From Montifringilla adamsi (taxonomy: Eukaryota; Chordata; Aves; Passeriformes; Passeridae), in NCBI GenBank assembly GCA_017590115.1, contig JAGGNK010006448.1:12029049-12093048 (forward strand): a DNA stretch of 64,000 bases, read 5' to 3'. The notes under the pieces are model-generated. The model was not told where the DNA came from. It made no database searches and saw only the letters and a program-made list of their open reading frames with translations. How positions within the stretch are numbered: the first letter of the stretch is position 1; the number at the start of each line of letters is the position of its first letter. Shown in pieces: positions 9,557 through 22,900 of this stretch. A program made the translations under genes and the position numbers.

Positions 9557-12500
9557 AATGATGCCTTTCTTAGCATCATCTTCTGGGTTTGGGTTTTAAT
9601 TGCTGCTGTAGCTTATGTTATTGTAGAGATGTGTGGATAATTTTTGGATAGCTACAATTATCAAATAGTAGAACAGTATGTGGCAAGACTTCTTAAATTT
9701 GTTTTTGGTTGTGCAATATTGCTTGATTGTGTCTGTGTTGTAAAAATGTCATTTAATGTGTTAAAAACCAAATATTATCATGACTTTGTTTTCATTATTC
9801 AGTTCAGTAATATAGCATTAATGCTTGGGGTTGAATGTTTTCTATCTTGCACTTCATTAGACTGTTTTGACAAAGATTTTTTGAATATTTGGAAAATTTT
9901 ATTAAAAAAAAAAATCATTGCTCATTAGAATTTCTAGTTTTGCATTTGAATTTCTGTTTTGCTGAGAGGCCAGTAATTCTTTAAATACTGTTTTTTACAG
10001 CCAACACAGTTGTCAGTAAGTTTAATATTTTCTTTCAAAATAATTCTTCAGTTGGATAGTGTGTGGATAGAAATAAGTTTCATTCTTTGGTCAAACACGA
10101 AGCATTCTGGGTAACATAATGTTTAGTTAAAGCTCCTATGTTATCAGGCATACTTTTTAGGCCAGAATTTCAAAAATAGACATTCTTTGGCTGTTAAAAG
10201 TTTTTAAATTAAAATGTGAAATGTCTGAGTGGGTGGATTGCCCAAAAAAATCATCAAATCCTTCCATTAAATTTCTTTTCTGGTTTTCTTAATAATTGAA
10301 TGTCAGATTTTTATTTCTTGTACCTAAGAAAAAACCTGGGGTTACTGGTTATTTAATTTCTGGAGCATTAGAAGTGTTGCTCAAACAGTTTTTTTTTCCT
10401 CCTTGTAAATCGTGTAGGTGGTATGTGATGATAACGTTTTGAGAGAGAATAGGGAAGCAATCAGGACTGCAGTGCTAAATTATCCTGGCACGTAGTGACT
10501 TGTAAAAAGATTTATGTATAAAGATTTTAAGGTAACAAGAACTATAGCTATCTGCTTCTATGGGCTCTCTTATTCATTAGCTTGCTCCTGCTCTTTTTTG
10601 GGGGGGTTGGATTTGTTTTGTTCTGCTCTGGGTGTGTTTTCCAGAAGTTTCCAATACAGGACTAATATTCAGTTTTTGCTGCACTAAGGCAGACACTATA
10701 GTCTAGGTGCAGTTTACAGTGGTGAGTGCAACTTGAACACTTTCTTTGTCAATGGGTTGGATGCACTTTGGCAGCTGTGTTGCCTTAAATCCTAGTCTAG
10801 ACAAGAGAATTAAAGGTGTGTTATGAGCATGTTATCCTTTCTCAACATGAATGTCATGGGGCTCGCTCAGTACAGTTGGATGCTGTACTCTTCAAAAATG
10901 CAATGGTGACAATATTTTAAGTCTTGTCTTGGTTAGCCCTAGACTGGGTGAAAGATCAGGTGAAGGACAAACAAAATGAATGTTGTTAGGATTGATTAGT
11001 TTGTTTTGAAATATCACTTATGTCTTGTAGATGGAGCTTTAACAATTTTTAAATTATTATCTTCTGCAAAAGTCATGGTAATGAGGAGGACATTAAAGCA
11101 TTTTTAAAATATTAAGATGCAATAGTTAGGGTAGTGGTCTGTGGTAAAATAAAATACAGTTCTTACTTTAAAGAATGGTTTGGGGACTTCCATTATTGTT
11201 CTGGTTAACAGGTAGCCACCTTAACTAAAAGATTAATAGTGTTTGAGATTCCCATGCGAGTTTCAATTCAACTACAATTTAATTTAAACTGGAAATGAAT
11301 TGGATAAGGCACTGAACTTAAGTGCTCTGAAAGTTGTGAAGAAGAGCTTTGATCCTGGATTTCTGATTAATTGCAAGAAAGGATGCTTTCAAGAAACAGC
11401 CAAATAGGTCACCACTAGCCTATAAGCATGTCTGCTGAATTATGAGCAAGTTTTCATAGGAGAATGTTTGAATTGTTTGCCCTCTTACCCCTAATATATT
11501 TTACAGTAAAGAGTGTAAGCCAGGACTGATCAACCTACTTTATCTGATTAGATCTGGTTGCAGTTTCCAGCACTGCTGTAACATCTTTTAAACTGCTGTG
11601 CAAAATCTTTCTTGAAACATTTTATAAAATAATTGGAATGCTTCTGTCTTTTCAAAAAGCTATGAACTTTATAAGACCAATATAGAAATGCATCAATTCT
11701 TTCCTCAAGAATTCCTTTACTTTTGAAATTTCCTTACTATGTTTTTAATTTAATTTATCAATTTTAGAAACTCCTTGGTTTTGTTCGAACTAAACAATGA
11801 ATAGAAAATGTTGGGCGTTTATACCATTTTCCCCAGAGTTTATAAATGGGTGGGGAAAAAATTCTAGTGGGGTTTTTTTTTCACCCACCTCTGTATTTAA
11901 TGCTACAAAATGCTGAACAAGTGTATTTTTTTGCACTATGACATCAGTCCTAATTTGTATACTGCTACTTGTAAACACATGTTTTTAGGAAGGTATGTTT
12001 TCAGTCTGTGGATTACTTTCCTCTGCCAAAAGAACTTGATGTGTTATAGGTTTTCCTAGTAGTTGTCTTCTATCTCCAGGTTCAGAATTTGCCCTTCTGC
12101 TGAAATAATGCTATTGAAGGCCTGTCACATAATGGTGTCTTCTGTTTTAGTTGTGAAGTTTTTTTAGCTTCAAGCATTCAGGTTGGGGTTTCTTTAATAA
12201 TTGAGAGGGCAGAAGATGATCATGTTGAGCTATTTATTCTGGAGGATTTTATCAGATGCCTTTCATATGCCTCTTACCCCACAAAGCAAAAAATCTAAAC
12301 TGGTCTGAGTGTTTTTCAGTCTCCAGTTAAATTCAGGCTCTCCATCTCAGTGCTTAAAGAAGGCATCTGCTCCGTTATAACAGTTTCAGATGCAGTTAGA
12401 TTCTTGGTAGCTGACATGCATGTCACTCCCTACAATGCCTGGAAGAGAGACGAATGAGTCACCTTCTGCTGGGTTAAGGCTGCTGCAGTCCACTGTCAAA

Positions 12501-15500
12501 GTTCAAGTGATAATGTGAAGTGAGTTCTCCCATTCCTTTTATCCATTTGGGTGTGGTTTTAGGTTTGGAGGGAGGAGAGTGGCGGTGTTCAGTGTGGTAC
12601 CACTTAAATCTGTTCAATCTGCTTGGATTCTTTAACAGATGAGCTCCTCAGGATGCATGGAGGCTTTGGAGGTAGGAGAGCTTGGTTTCGTTATTGTACC
12701 AAATGTACAGGATGCAAGCAGGCACTCCTGGCATCAGTCTTCTGAACATGCAGTGCTCTGGAACAGATGCCTTTTTAAAAATATTTTTCCCTGATGCCAA
12801 CCTTCTCTTTTTATGCATTTCATTTAGTAATAAATGAGACCTAGGCCTTTCAGGAAAAAAAACCCACTAAGCTATTTTGGGTCATTTCCTTAGGAATCTG
12901 CTTTTTTCTAAGGTGTGTAATACTGTTGCAGCAAACCACTCAAACTACCAAGTCATATATACGGAATCTTTTCTCTTCAGAAACAGGCTTGGCCACGGGT
13001 CAAAACACTTAAATTAAAAGAATGGGAGAGAAGTGGAAGTCAGTATGTCATCATGAAGCAACAGCTGACCTTTCCTGAAATATTATGGTCACCTGGACCA
13101 GGGGAGTCTTCTGGTGATCATTAACTATATGGGATATCAATTTTGCATTTTTGCAGTGACTTCCTAATCTAAAGAGAATAAGCAGTCCTGAGAAATGACT
13201 GGGTACCAGTCCTGGTACCTTTCTTTATCTTGTACATCTGATCCTTTTCTGTTGTTCCCTTGGGATTTGTGAATTTGCCTTCTTGTGTCTTGTGTACTTA
13301 CCTTCATAGTGGTACATCTTCAACAAAAAGATTGAAGAGTATTTTCTGAACCTGTCTTGCAGTTGAGTGGTTAGAACAGTCTTCTGGGAAAAGCAGATGT
13401 GAAATTCCTATGACTAAAGGAGGTGTGTAGTGCAAGTCTGTCACCTCATTGATCAGGGTTATAATCGCTGTACTATGTTAAATGTGAGAAACAGCATTGA
13501 CACCACTTGCTTCTATTCCCAGGGCTTTCTGTGGAAGTGATCTCTGTTGTGGGTTTGTTGAATATCTCACTGTTGTTGTGTTAGTAGCCTCAGTAAGCAA
13601 TGTTTAGTGAATTAAGCCTCTTGAGGGACTTGGCTGCTTGTGTAAGGCTGCAGAGACCTTAGGTGTGTGACCCTGTTTTGGTTCCAGTATGTGACTCAGC
13701 TGGGCTTGCACAGCTCTAGACCTTCAGACAGATACCTTGTTTTGACAAAAACTTTGGGTGGGTGCAGCTTTTCAAGAAATTTACTGGGGAGGGAGAAATT
13801 TTGTGGAGCAGTCTCCTGGTCATGGGCCTCTAAACACTTCTGGAGACCCAGTATATTTATCTACCTCAGTTTTGCTTTCAGACCCAGGAATATTTGCCAT
13901 CAGAATGAGTAAATCTCTCTACCTTCTTTTTCACATCAGTTTCGGTCTGTATCTTTTGGGCAGTGAGTTTCTGAATGCCTTTGTATGACTTTTTTAGTAT
14001 AGAATATGGAGTAGGCCACAGCCTTGATCAGCAGCACAGGCTTAACAAGTCTTGTACTTCAGATCCCTTCCTTCTCTAGAAGTTTTATGCACAGCTTATA
14101 TTATATTACTGATTACAAAATTTTATTTGGAGTAGAATCTGCTTGGAAGGCTATCCTTATAGAAATAGTTGTCTGACTCCTTCCTAGAAAGAAACTAGAG
14201 AAGAGGATATCAGGTTAGCCTGTCAAGAGTCCATAGAGTTTTAATGCTAAGTATCAAACAGGAAAAAACTTGATTATTTTGCCTTTGTTAGGTATCTCTT
14301 CTGTCTCTTAGTTTGGTTGTCTGCAGCCTCACAACATCGGAAGCTGCAGATGCTCAACAGTCTCATGCCATCTCTTTCTCCAGTAGCTGGTATAGGTTAG
14401 TCATGTGAGAGAATCAATAGCCTTGTGCTCATGGTCCTTGATGTTCTAGAAAACTTAGGCATGATGACACATTGTAGAATTGCACTCAGTCCAAATATTC
14501 CCAAAGTTCATTAAAACTGGGGAGAAGCCAGGCTGCCTGCTGCGTGTGGCTATGTTTTGATGGGAGTGGGGTTCAAGAGTCCTCTGCTGCCTTTAAAGAT
14601 AACATAATGGATCAGCTGATAATTTTGCCTGGACTAAATGAATGGGTATCTATCTAATACTCTCACCTTTAGTCTGGTACCATACAGGGTGTAGTTGTCC
14701 CATCTGGGATTTTGTAAGCTCTGTTACTTAACAAAGTATCACTGTGTTATTATGTAGTTGTTGCAAATTTCTGAGTCTGTTTTACTATCTAGCAGTTTGT
14801 AGTCAAACTTCTTGTAACTCTTTTATTTCTCATACTCTCTTGTAACCAGATCTCTTAGCAACCAAAATCAGAATATTGTTTCCTGTCAGATGAGTCTGTT
14901 AACAACCCTTGGCAAGGAATGCTGTTCGTATTACCACTCCAAGTTCCAGTTTTTACATTGTGGGAATGGTCCTGCTGCCACCAGGGCTTTTGCCCCAGAT
15001 TCCACACTGACCATGTAATTGGAAGAGTCGCTCCTCATCTGTGTGAAGGTGGTTTTCAGGAACCACAATGAGCAAGTGCAGTCCTTGGACTGTCTCCTGA
15101 TGGACTGGAGCTACTTTTCCTTTCATGTTTTTGATGTTACACTGTTGGTTACACCTGTAATTGCCAAGAGCTTAACTGCTGGGCTGCAGTGATGGTTTGT
15201 AGACAGGACGTGTGAACATTTAATGGGAAGCAGGGCCCTTTCTCAAGGGAAGGAGGTGATGGGCACTTGCAGATTATATGAACCCTCCATCACAAGACTA
15301 AACTGTAGCAGGTGTGTTCAAAGGGCCTGTATCTCTCAAAATTATATCACAAGAAGCTGAAGATAAACATCATGGTAGCTTGATGGTAGAAAGGTGGTTC
15401 ATCCAGACTGCTTTGTCTTAGGTACTTTAATAAATCTTTGAACAAATCCATGCAATTCAGGTTTTACCTACCAAAGTTTACAATGTAACTCTGTTATGGA

Positions 15501-17098
15501 AAGGAAAACGAAATATGCAGAAAGCTACCATTGGAGTACTTGAACTTAAAATGTCCAAAGTGCTCTGGAACATAGGGAAGAGGGAAGGCAGGTGCTATGA
15601 ATTGCAGGGCTTGCTAATGTGTCCCTAGGCTTGACAGGGACACATTGGAGAAAAAGAAACTACCCTGTGTTTACAAAGTTTTTACTTCTGGAAAGATTTG
15701 CTGCATTGTAGGCTTTACAGAGGAAAGAAGTATGATTTTTGAAAAAAGAAAATGTTTTATTTCCATGGCTTCTCAAGAACTTCATCATTCAATATAATTG
15801 CTGCAATTTATTGCAAAATATTACCTTTTCTATTTTTTTCTCATGAACTATACTTGGTAAAAAATAAACAAAAAAAAAGAAAAGCATGATTTTTTAAATT
15901 AGTCTGTTCAAGAAAGGAAACAAATAACCTAAAGGTGTGAAAGGTTATTCCCGCATAACTTGGGGAATGTTGAATTCTCCTCCAGATGGTTTTTAGTCAG
16001 AAATAGTGAATGCCATTGTGGTAGCTTCATCTGCCAGAGAGGGACAATGGTGAGCTCAGCCTTGGATGAAAGCTGAGAAGTCACACCTTGAAAGTCCATC
16101 ATTACTCTAAAATTAAGCAATTGTATTGCCTTCCTAGCTGGGATAATTAGTCTGGTAATTGAAGTTTACATTCTTCTCCAAGAAATGATCAAAATGCTTG
16201 CTTTGAAAGACTTTGTCAGCAAGAAATGTGGTGAGATTAAAAGGACTGGGAACAGTCTAGGCTTCACACCTCTGCACACACCTTCAGATTAATTGGAATG
16301 GCCTTTCTGAATAGGACAACTTAATGTGGAAAAAATAATTAATGAACTATTTTCAGGAAATTCTAGTTACCAATTAGTGATTCAATGAAGAAGGTGTAAT
16401 GGACTCGGGGATGTGTGCACAGTACCTTTAAATATAACCTCTTTCTTAAAAGAAAACCTTCTTTTTCAAATATTTCAATATTTTCACATATTTTCTTACT
16501 GTTACTTTAGAGGGTTAAGTATACAAATTACCGTCCTTTCTCTACTTAAAATGTAACAAATAGACATGTAAATATTGGGGTAATATTTTGTTTCTTAGAA
16601 TAAAATGAAGTACATGCTGGCTTTTTAAATTAAGTTTGCTCAGAAGGAGAGACATTTAAAATGTATGTACAACATACACATACAAATATATGCATATATG
16701 TACACAAGAGATTTTCAGTCTTTTAGACATCTGGGGTCAGGACTCAGGATAAAAGGAAAAAATGAATGAATTCTATCAGGTTCTGCAGTCATCTTCTGTT
16801 TAAAAAAATTTAAAATAGGCTTTGTCTACATGTGAAAATTCTTTCACCAAATTGCTTCTGGACAAATTTGTTTAAACTAATGTAAAGCCACATTGTTTGT
16901 CTCATACCTAATTTGGGCAATATGAAAATTGGTATCCATGCAGGAATTTGCAGCATTTTAAGGAAGTTTCTTAGCTTTGCCTGGCTTGTTTGTGTTTCCC
17001 TCTCAAAAAAAAAAAAATTGTCAGTAAGAAACGCAGGCACTGATTTCGTTCTGTTTCCCTCTCTCACACACCTGTGCATAGGTTGCTTTTTCTGTCAG
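9557..17098. other. Intron 1, middle part: no recognised element
   Basis: AT-rich intronic sequence without recognisable mobile elements or exons. A small perfect palindrome (8-bp arms, 2-nt loop) lies at 13202-13219 and an alternating ATATATGCATATAT run near 16687-16700. Confidence 0.6.
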
Positions 17099-17350
17099 CA
17101 AGCGAGGCCCATGCTCCCCGTCTGTGGGTGACACCGGCCATCGGCCGGCACACGGCCACCAGCCCCAGGCAGAATGCCAGCGCGGAGCCGCTCCGCTGCC
17201 CAAGGGATGCTGCCAGCCGGAGCCCTGGGCTCTGACCCGGTGCTGCTGACACAGCTTTGGCACGGCCAAGGTGCCCGCATCCCCAGAGATGCAGCAGCGT
17301 GGTGGTGGTGGGGGAGTCCCAGGGGCCAGCCTTGCTGCTGGGGCTAACAG
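17099..17350 (+). other. Isolated CpG-rich patch with exon-like boundaries inside intron 1
   Basis: In otherwise AT-rich intron, 17099-17350 is GC-rich and dense in CpG. It is bounded by a convincing acceptor (TTGCTTTTTCTGTCAG, ending at 17098) and a plausible donor (AACAG|GTACAAG at 17351). The bounded segment is 252 nt, a multiple of three. Spliced between the RAP2A exons, codon 105 would become AGC and the frame would stay open for about 50 codons before an in-frame TGA near 17251. Inclusion would therefore truncate RAP2A before its NKxD, SAK and CAAX motifs. Alternatives are an orphan CpG island or regulatory element, or an unrelated insertion. Boundaries are seen; use as an exon is speculative. 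Confidence 0.25.
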
Positions 17351-19814
17351 GTACAAGATTAAACAGTCTGCAGGCTTGACTGGCTGCCACAGAGTGTCTT
17401 CGTGGACAATAAAATGGCTGTCAGACAGGTTAGTAAAGCTCTTCTGGGAAAGAGGAGCTTTTTATAACCTAGAGTAGACCCAAGGAAATTAACATTTATA
17501 CAGTAGTTAAAATATAAATAGCTCGACATCTGAGATGATGACTTTATCTGAGTTCCTCATTCTAGATGGCTTCATTTTGATAGTTAATCAAGTATTAGAT
17601 TTGAGATATTCATACACACATCTGTGTATGTGAGGAAAAGTAAAATGTTTAGATTTCACTGTTTTACCTGGTGCCCCCCTGTATTTAATGTCATCTTATA
17701 AACATGTTCTTACTAAGAAATGTCTGGATATTCAAATGGATTATATTCACAACACTGGTTCAGAATGAAGTGGTCTGTTGTTTTTCTTTAATTGATTGAA
17801 TGAAAAATGAATGAAAAAATCTCCTAAGAAAATTATTTCTCAAGTTTATGCTCAAGTTAGAAGGGAGGTTATCAAGAAATTGTTCTCTATATTTGTCTTT
17901 ATTCCACTTAGAGGTAGTATATTGGGAGGCAGTATTTTATATTTGAAGATGAACCAGAATTTATTTTAATAAGAACAAGCAAGTAACAAGCTATGAAAGA
18001 ATCCTGACAATTCTGAAGCTCTTATTTTGGTCTGTTCATCTTTAGATATGAAACAGTTTCACATAACAAGATAATGTACACTTTTTGAATAAAATTTCTG
18101 GAGATAGAAAGTTGAGGTGTTGAAGTTGGAGCTGACTTCTTAAACCTGTGGAGAATGAAACCTTGGTGCTCTGTTTATTCTAACATTCCAATTATTTATA
18201 GTAGGCATATGGTAATTAGATAAATTATTCTGTAAGGTAAAGGCCACCAGCTTTCTGAAGTAACGGCAGAATGGTTTTGCTTACCAAGTTGAAAATAAAA
18301 TGTTCTGGTAGAAACTTGGCAGGAGTGAAGAGGCTTTCAGAGCATCTGCTCATGATACTAGTCAAGGCCTTGGATTTTTACTTTTTGGTAGAGGAGGGTT
18401 TGACTACGGTCAAAAGGAACTGGAAAAGACTACTATTTCTGCAGTAAAAGAGAAAATGCATTTACACTGTTTTGTCCTGAATTGGTTCACTGGATCAGTG
18501 TGGTCACTTGCTTAGAGTTTCTGTAAAGTAGGCCATCTTCTGAAAAATATCCAGAGTTCCACCCTAATTGTACCATTGTGAGGAAGATCTGTCTCAGCAG
18601 AGCATTTTTTGCAAAGTATTTTTATGTGCATTGTGGGATGTTTTTATTAGCTTGAAGGACATTAAGCTGTATTCTTTAGTTTCTAGGGCAACGAAAGTCT
18701 CTGCTTTGAACTAGACACACAAATTCTTTTCAGGCTATGCAGTATCATAAAAACTCCGGTATCTACCTGCCTTACCTTCTACTTAGGGACTGGTGAAAGA
18801 GCAGAAGTTAAGGCCAGGTTGTTTGCCAATTTGACCTGTTATTTTTGTTTTACTTTTTCTTTAGTTTTAGTGACCTGCAGCTAGGTTCATTGCAAACAGT
18901 CAAATTGTTTTAAAAGCAAATAAATAAAAGCCTCTATGGAACTGCAGTTTCCATCAGTATGTAATGCTCGATTCTGCAGACTAGATCGTGGCAATCAAAT
19001 TATCAGAGGTCAGTTTTGTGACCAAGGTTTGCATTTCATGGGCCAGATCTGGGTAATGCCAAAAGTCAGGAGCACAGACTTTTTGGAGTAAAAGGTTCTT
19101 ACCTTGAAATGGAAGAGAAACTGTTTCTTTCCCTGTGGTTCTGACTGGACAGGACAACATGATTGTTCCTGAACTCTAATCCTTTGGAAGTGGGTGATGC
19201 TACTAAGAAGGTCTTGAATTAATTGTTAGGCCTATTCTTGAAGACTGTAAAAGTGTCATTTTAATGAGCTAGAGGAAATCCTGTTAGAATAGTTTAAACA
19301 AGTTTTGCAGTGGAATTTTTATTAGTGATTATAAATTGGTTAAAATAATATAAGAGTGTGTTGGCTTTGAAAAGTGAACTAATACTTAGAGAACTATAGT
19401 CTTCTGGCCCTTTTAAAATGCATATGCATTTCACTATTTTTTGCTATTTTTACTTTATGTATCCACTAAATTTTTTTCAATTTTATAGTTTAAATAAACA
19501 AGGATAAAGGGTTTGAAGTTGTCATTAACTTACGCTTGAGCTTTAGCTAATTCTGCAAAATCTGGTTAGTTCATTTTGCCTTCAAAATTCTAAGATATGT
19601 GTCTATCTCAAGGCCTGTAAGTATGATTATCACTTTCTCTACATAAATGAATGGCTATAAATATTTATATAACTCTGTCATTTGTTTCTCGGCCCATTTT
19701 CTATGTAAACAAGCACTGTGCAACTCAGTTGTCCACTTGTCTCATCTTCCTCCATTATCTGCCAGTAAGTTTTGAATTTGGCAGCGCAGTTAAACTAAAT
19801 TCAGCATTAGGACA
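17351..19814. other. Intron 1: no recognised element
   Basis: AT-rich intronic DNA. I see no exon, repeat family or RNA gene. Confidence 0.6.
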
Positions 19815-19975
19815 AATTCCCAAAGAGATCGTGGAAGACCTGTCCTTGGAAGTTTTCAAAACTGAACTGTGCATGGCCCTGAGGAAGCTGGTTGAGATTT
19901 CCTGGCTGACCTTGCTCTGAGCAGGGGGTTGGACTGGAGACTTCCCAAGGTCCCTTCCTGCCCAGATCAACATCT
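19815..19975 (+). mobile_element. CR1 LINE 3' fragment, sense orientation
   Basis: The stretch matches the 3' end of avian CR1 retrotransposons: a phrase resembling 'ccttggaagttttcaaaactg', then GACCTTGCTCTGAGCAGGGG, TTGGACTGGAGAC and GGTCCCTTCCTGCCC. These mark the last ~150 bp of a CR1 element. It is heavily 5'-truncated with no reverse-transcriptase coding sequence, and its divergence suggests an old insertion. Recognised from family knowledge, not alignment. Confidence 0.85.
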
Positions 19976-22900
19976 GGAACAAATTAGAAGTCTAAGTAAT
20001 GATTTAGTTCTTTCAGAATTGTTGGTGGGAAAGACACACTGTCACTGCTGTAGTTATGGAAGAAACTGGCACATGCTTAATTCTATTTATGGACTGGAGA
20101 ATGGTGAGGGGAGAAGTTGTAGGCAGAGGGAAAAACTAGAGCTTTAGATAGCAGCATTGATAGACTCTGTAAGAAACTAGACCTACCATTGTACTCATAA
20201 ATTACTTTACAGACTCTGCGCTTTATACAAAGTCTGGATGCTGTTTCAGCTTTTCCAGGAGGATTGTTAACAGTGTTTTATTGCAAAGTTTTTTTTTTAG
20301 CTGAGCTACTGGCATAAACTTTGATATATCTGAATTGGTACAAATCTCTTTGGTCACTTTCTTTCTCCTCCCTCACATTTGTCAGTGCTTGCTTGTACAG
20401 GAAGTTTACAGTGTATTTTAAAATATTACAGTAGTTTATCTAAACATTTGCACATCAAGATATGCTTCTGAGAGCAATTTCTTGTGACAAAGCGTGTATT
20501 GATATATAGTAATACATTTTAGGGTCACTCTTGTTTGAACACAGCAATGTAATAATTTTAAACTATAAAACAACTGGAATCCATAGATTTGTATGATGTG
20601 CAAGAAGCTCACATTGCTTTTAATAGATATCTGCATTTTTTATTGCCTTTGTAAAGGTACCTATTCAGTCCCACATCACCAGAATAGGCAGGTTTTATGA
20701 CCTGGTAGAGTTTTGTACAGAGGAGCAAGAAAGACAAGAAATCTCTCAATGTCAGTGTATGTTTAAAGGTATTGTGAGCCATTGCAGTTTCTGCTCAAGT
20801 TGGTGGTGTTGAAGTGAGGTAACAACCTTGACTTTGACCCCAAAGCTGGTTTTCTTGCTTCAAGGCACACCTAATCCACCAGCTTTATTCTTGCTGCTGA
20901 CAGGTTTGATGTTGGCATGGAATCTGCCCTAACGTTCCTAATACTTGTTAAGAAATCCCAAAGTTTTGTGGTGTTACATAGCTTACTGCTGAGAATAGCT
21001 GGGATGCAGAGTGCTTTTTCAGTTGAAGAGCAAGCAAAACTGCTGCTGCATGTTTCAAGATGTTCAGATTGCCTCCATCACTAAGGATGGAAGACCTCAG
21101 AAGTGTTTATGTGCCACAGGCAATAGAGGTTAAACTGACAACTCTTCTTCAGATGGAGAGCAGAGGTACAGATTTCAAGGGACTTGCTAGAAATTGCACA
21201 GGTGGTCTGTAACAGGGTGTGAAACTGAACCCACATCTCTTAAATCACATATCAGCATTCCTCTTGCTTGATGCTTAATGTTTTTGCTCTAAGATATTGA
21301 GGATAAGATTTAAAGTGGCTATGTCTCAAAAAAGTTGTCATTTAAAAGAAATTTCTTTTTTTTGAGAATTCAGTATACAAATAAAAGATAGATGGTAGCC
21401 TCTCTAATTTTAGAATCTTCTATATGTTGCACATTTGGTAGGTACTGAAAGCCTTTACATATTCAGTCATGCTCATTGTATTGGAATAAACATTAGTATA
21501 TTAGCATGGATATGGCTTAAAAATATTCAAGGTAAGAAAACGATTGTGGTTATTAAGAATAATTTTCAATTATGGATGCAAAGCTTAAATATTGAAATGC
21601 GAGACCTAATTTTCAGGGTGTTGAGTTATTCCTACAGCTAGTAGCAGTAATTTTTAAAAAAATTAGGTGCTCGGCTTTAATGTCTGGAATTTTTTTGAGC
21701 AAGAACTTTTTGTATTTAAGCAACCGTAGCATGCCTTATAGTCTGTTAGTAGTTTTCTTGACAAGTAGACTTCTTTCAATATGACCTGAGTAGAGAGACA
21801 GGAGTTAGATGAAATTGGTGCAGCTGTGAGAATCTCAGATTGGTAGGATGTTCTGATTTTCTTCTTGCTTTTAGAAACAAGGCACAGTAACAGAAACATT
21901 AAAATGTCAGGTAAAACATTTGCCTTGTATTTACTTGTGGTTATTGCTTCTTAAGCTAAACCAAGGAACAGAAAATTCCCATTTGAAAATTCCAGTGTTT
22001 CTGAGTTGCTAAATGTGCCAGGGATTTCAACAAGACGATGTTGATGCTCAGTTGTGTAAGATGAGGATTTTGATTGGCATAGAGAGGGAACTCGAGGATT
22101 AAAATCTTGTTTGGATATGCTCCCAGCAAACCTGCTGCTAAGAAGGTAGATTTTATATATCCCTTAGAGTCTTTTCAGTCTTGATAATAGACTTCAGTGT
22201 TAGCTATGAATTTTAATGATATATGCTAGAGAGAAATGTCCTTTTTAAGTTGAAAAATAACTTCTTGTTTGTGAAGACTTCAGAGCATCTGAAATGGCAG
22301 TAGATGAGAACTGAAGCTACTTGTGTCATTGGCTCCTTGTCATTCCCAGCACTCAGAAAGCTATTTTCCTTCACCTGTGCTAGAGCCTTACGTTGAGGGG
22401 AACAGACAGCATCATGGGACGTAGTTTAAACATTCATGGAGTTCTGCAAGCTTAATGAGAAAATGTCTCCCTAACATCTTAATGATCGGGGATTTTTTTA
22501 TTTTTTTTTTAAGCCTTACTTTAGTGACTAGTGAACCCTTAAGACATGTTGATAGAACTTTGAATTTTCAGATGCTCTTGACATTTTATCTTAAAAAGCT
22601 GGAGGGAGAGCCAAAAGTAGGCTCTGTGTGTAGTGACTTGCAGAAGCGAGCTGAAAACATGGAAGGAGTTTGTTATTCTAGTTCTCCTATGGAATCTTAG
22701 TTGCAGAAAATCCTCTGTTGATAAGAATTTTTCTGTGAAGTGAATGGAAATGACCTGTAAAGATCTTTGGTGTCCTTCATAAAGAGATGATGTGGTCATT
22801 CTCATACCATTCTCCTGTTTCATCTGTTGCAGCAGGGGAAGGTAAGTTTACTGCATGGCCTTTGAGTATGTGTGTTGGGTTGTACAATCCATGGTTCTAG

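Noticed and set aside
17530..17558. Box C/D snoRNA (GATGATGA followed by CTGA)
   Set aside because: The boxes are only about 10 nt apart and there is no terminal stem, so it cannot be a snoRNA.
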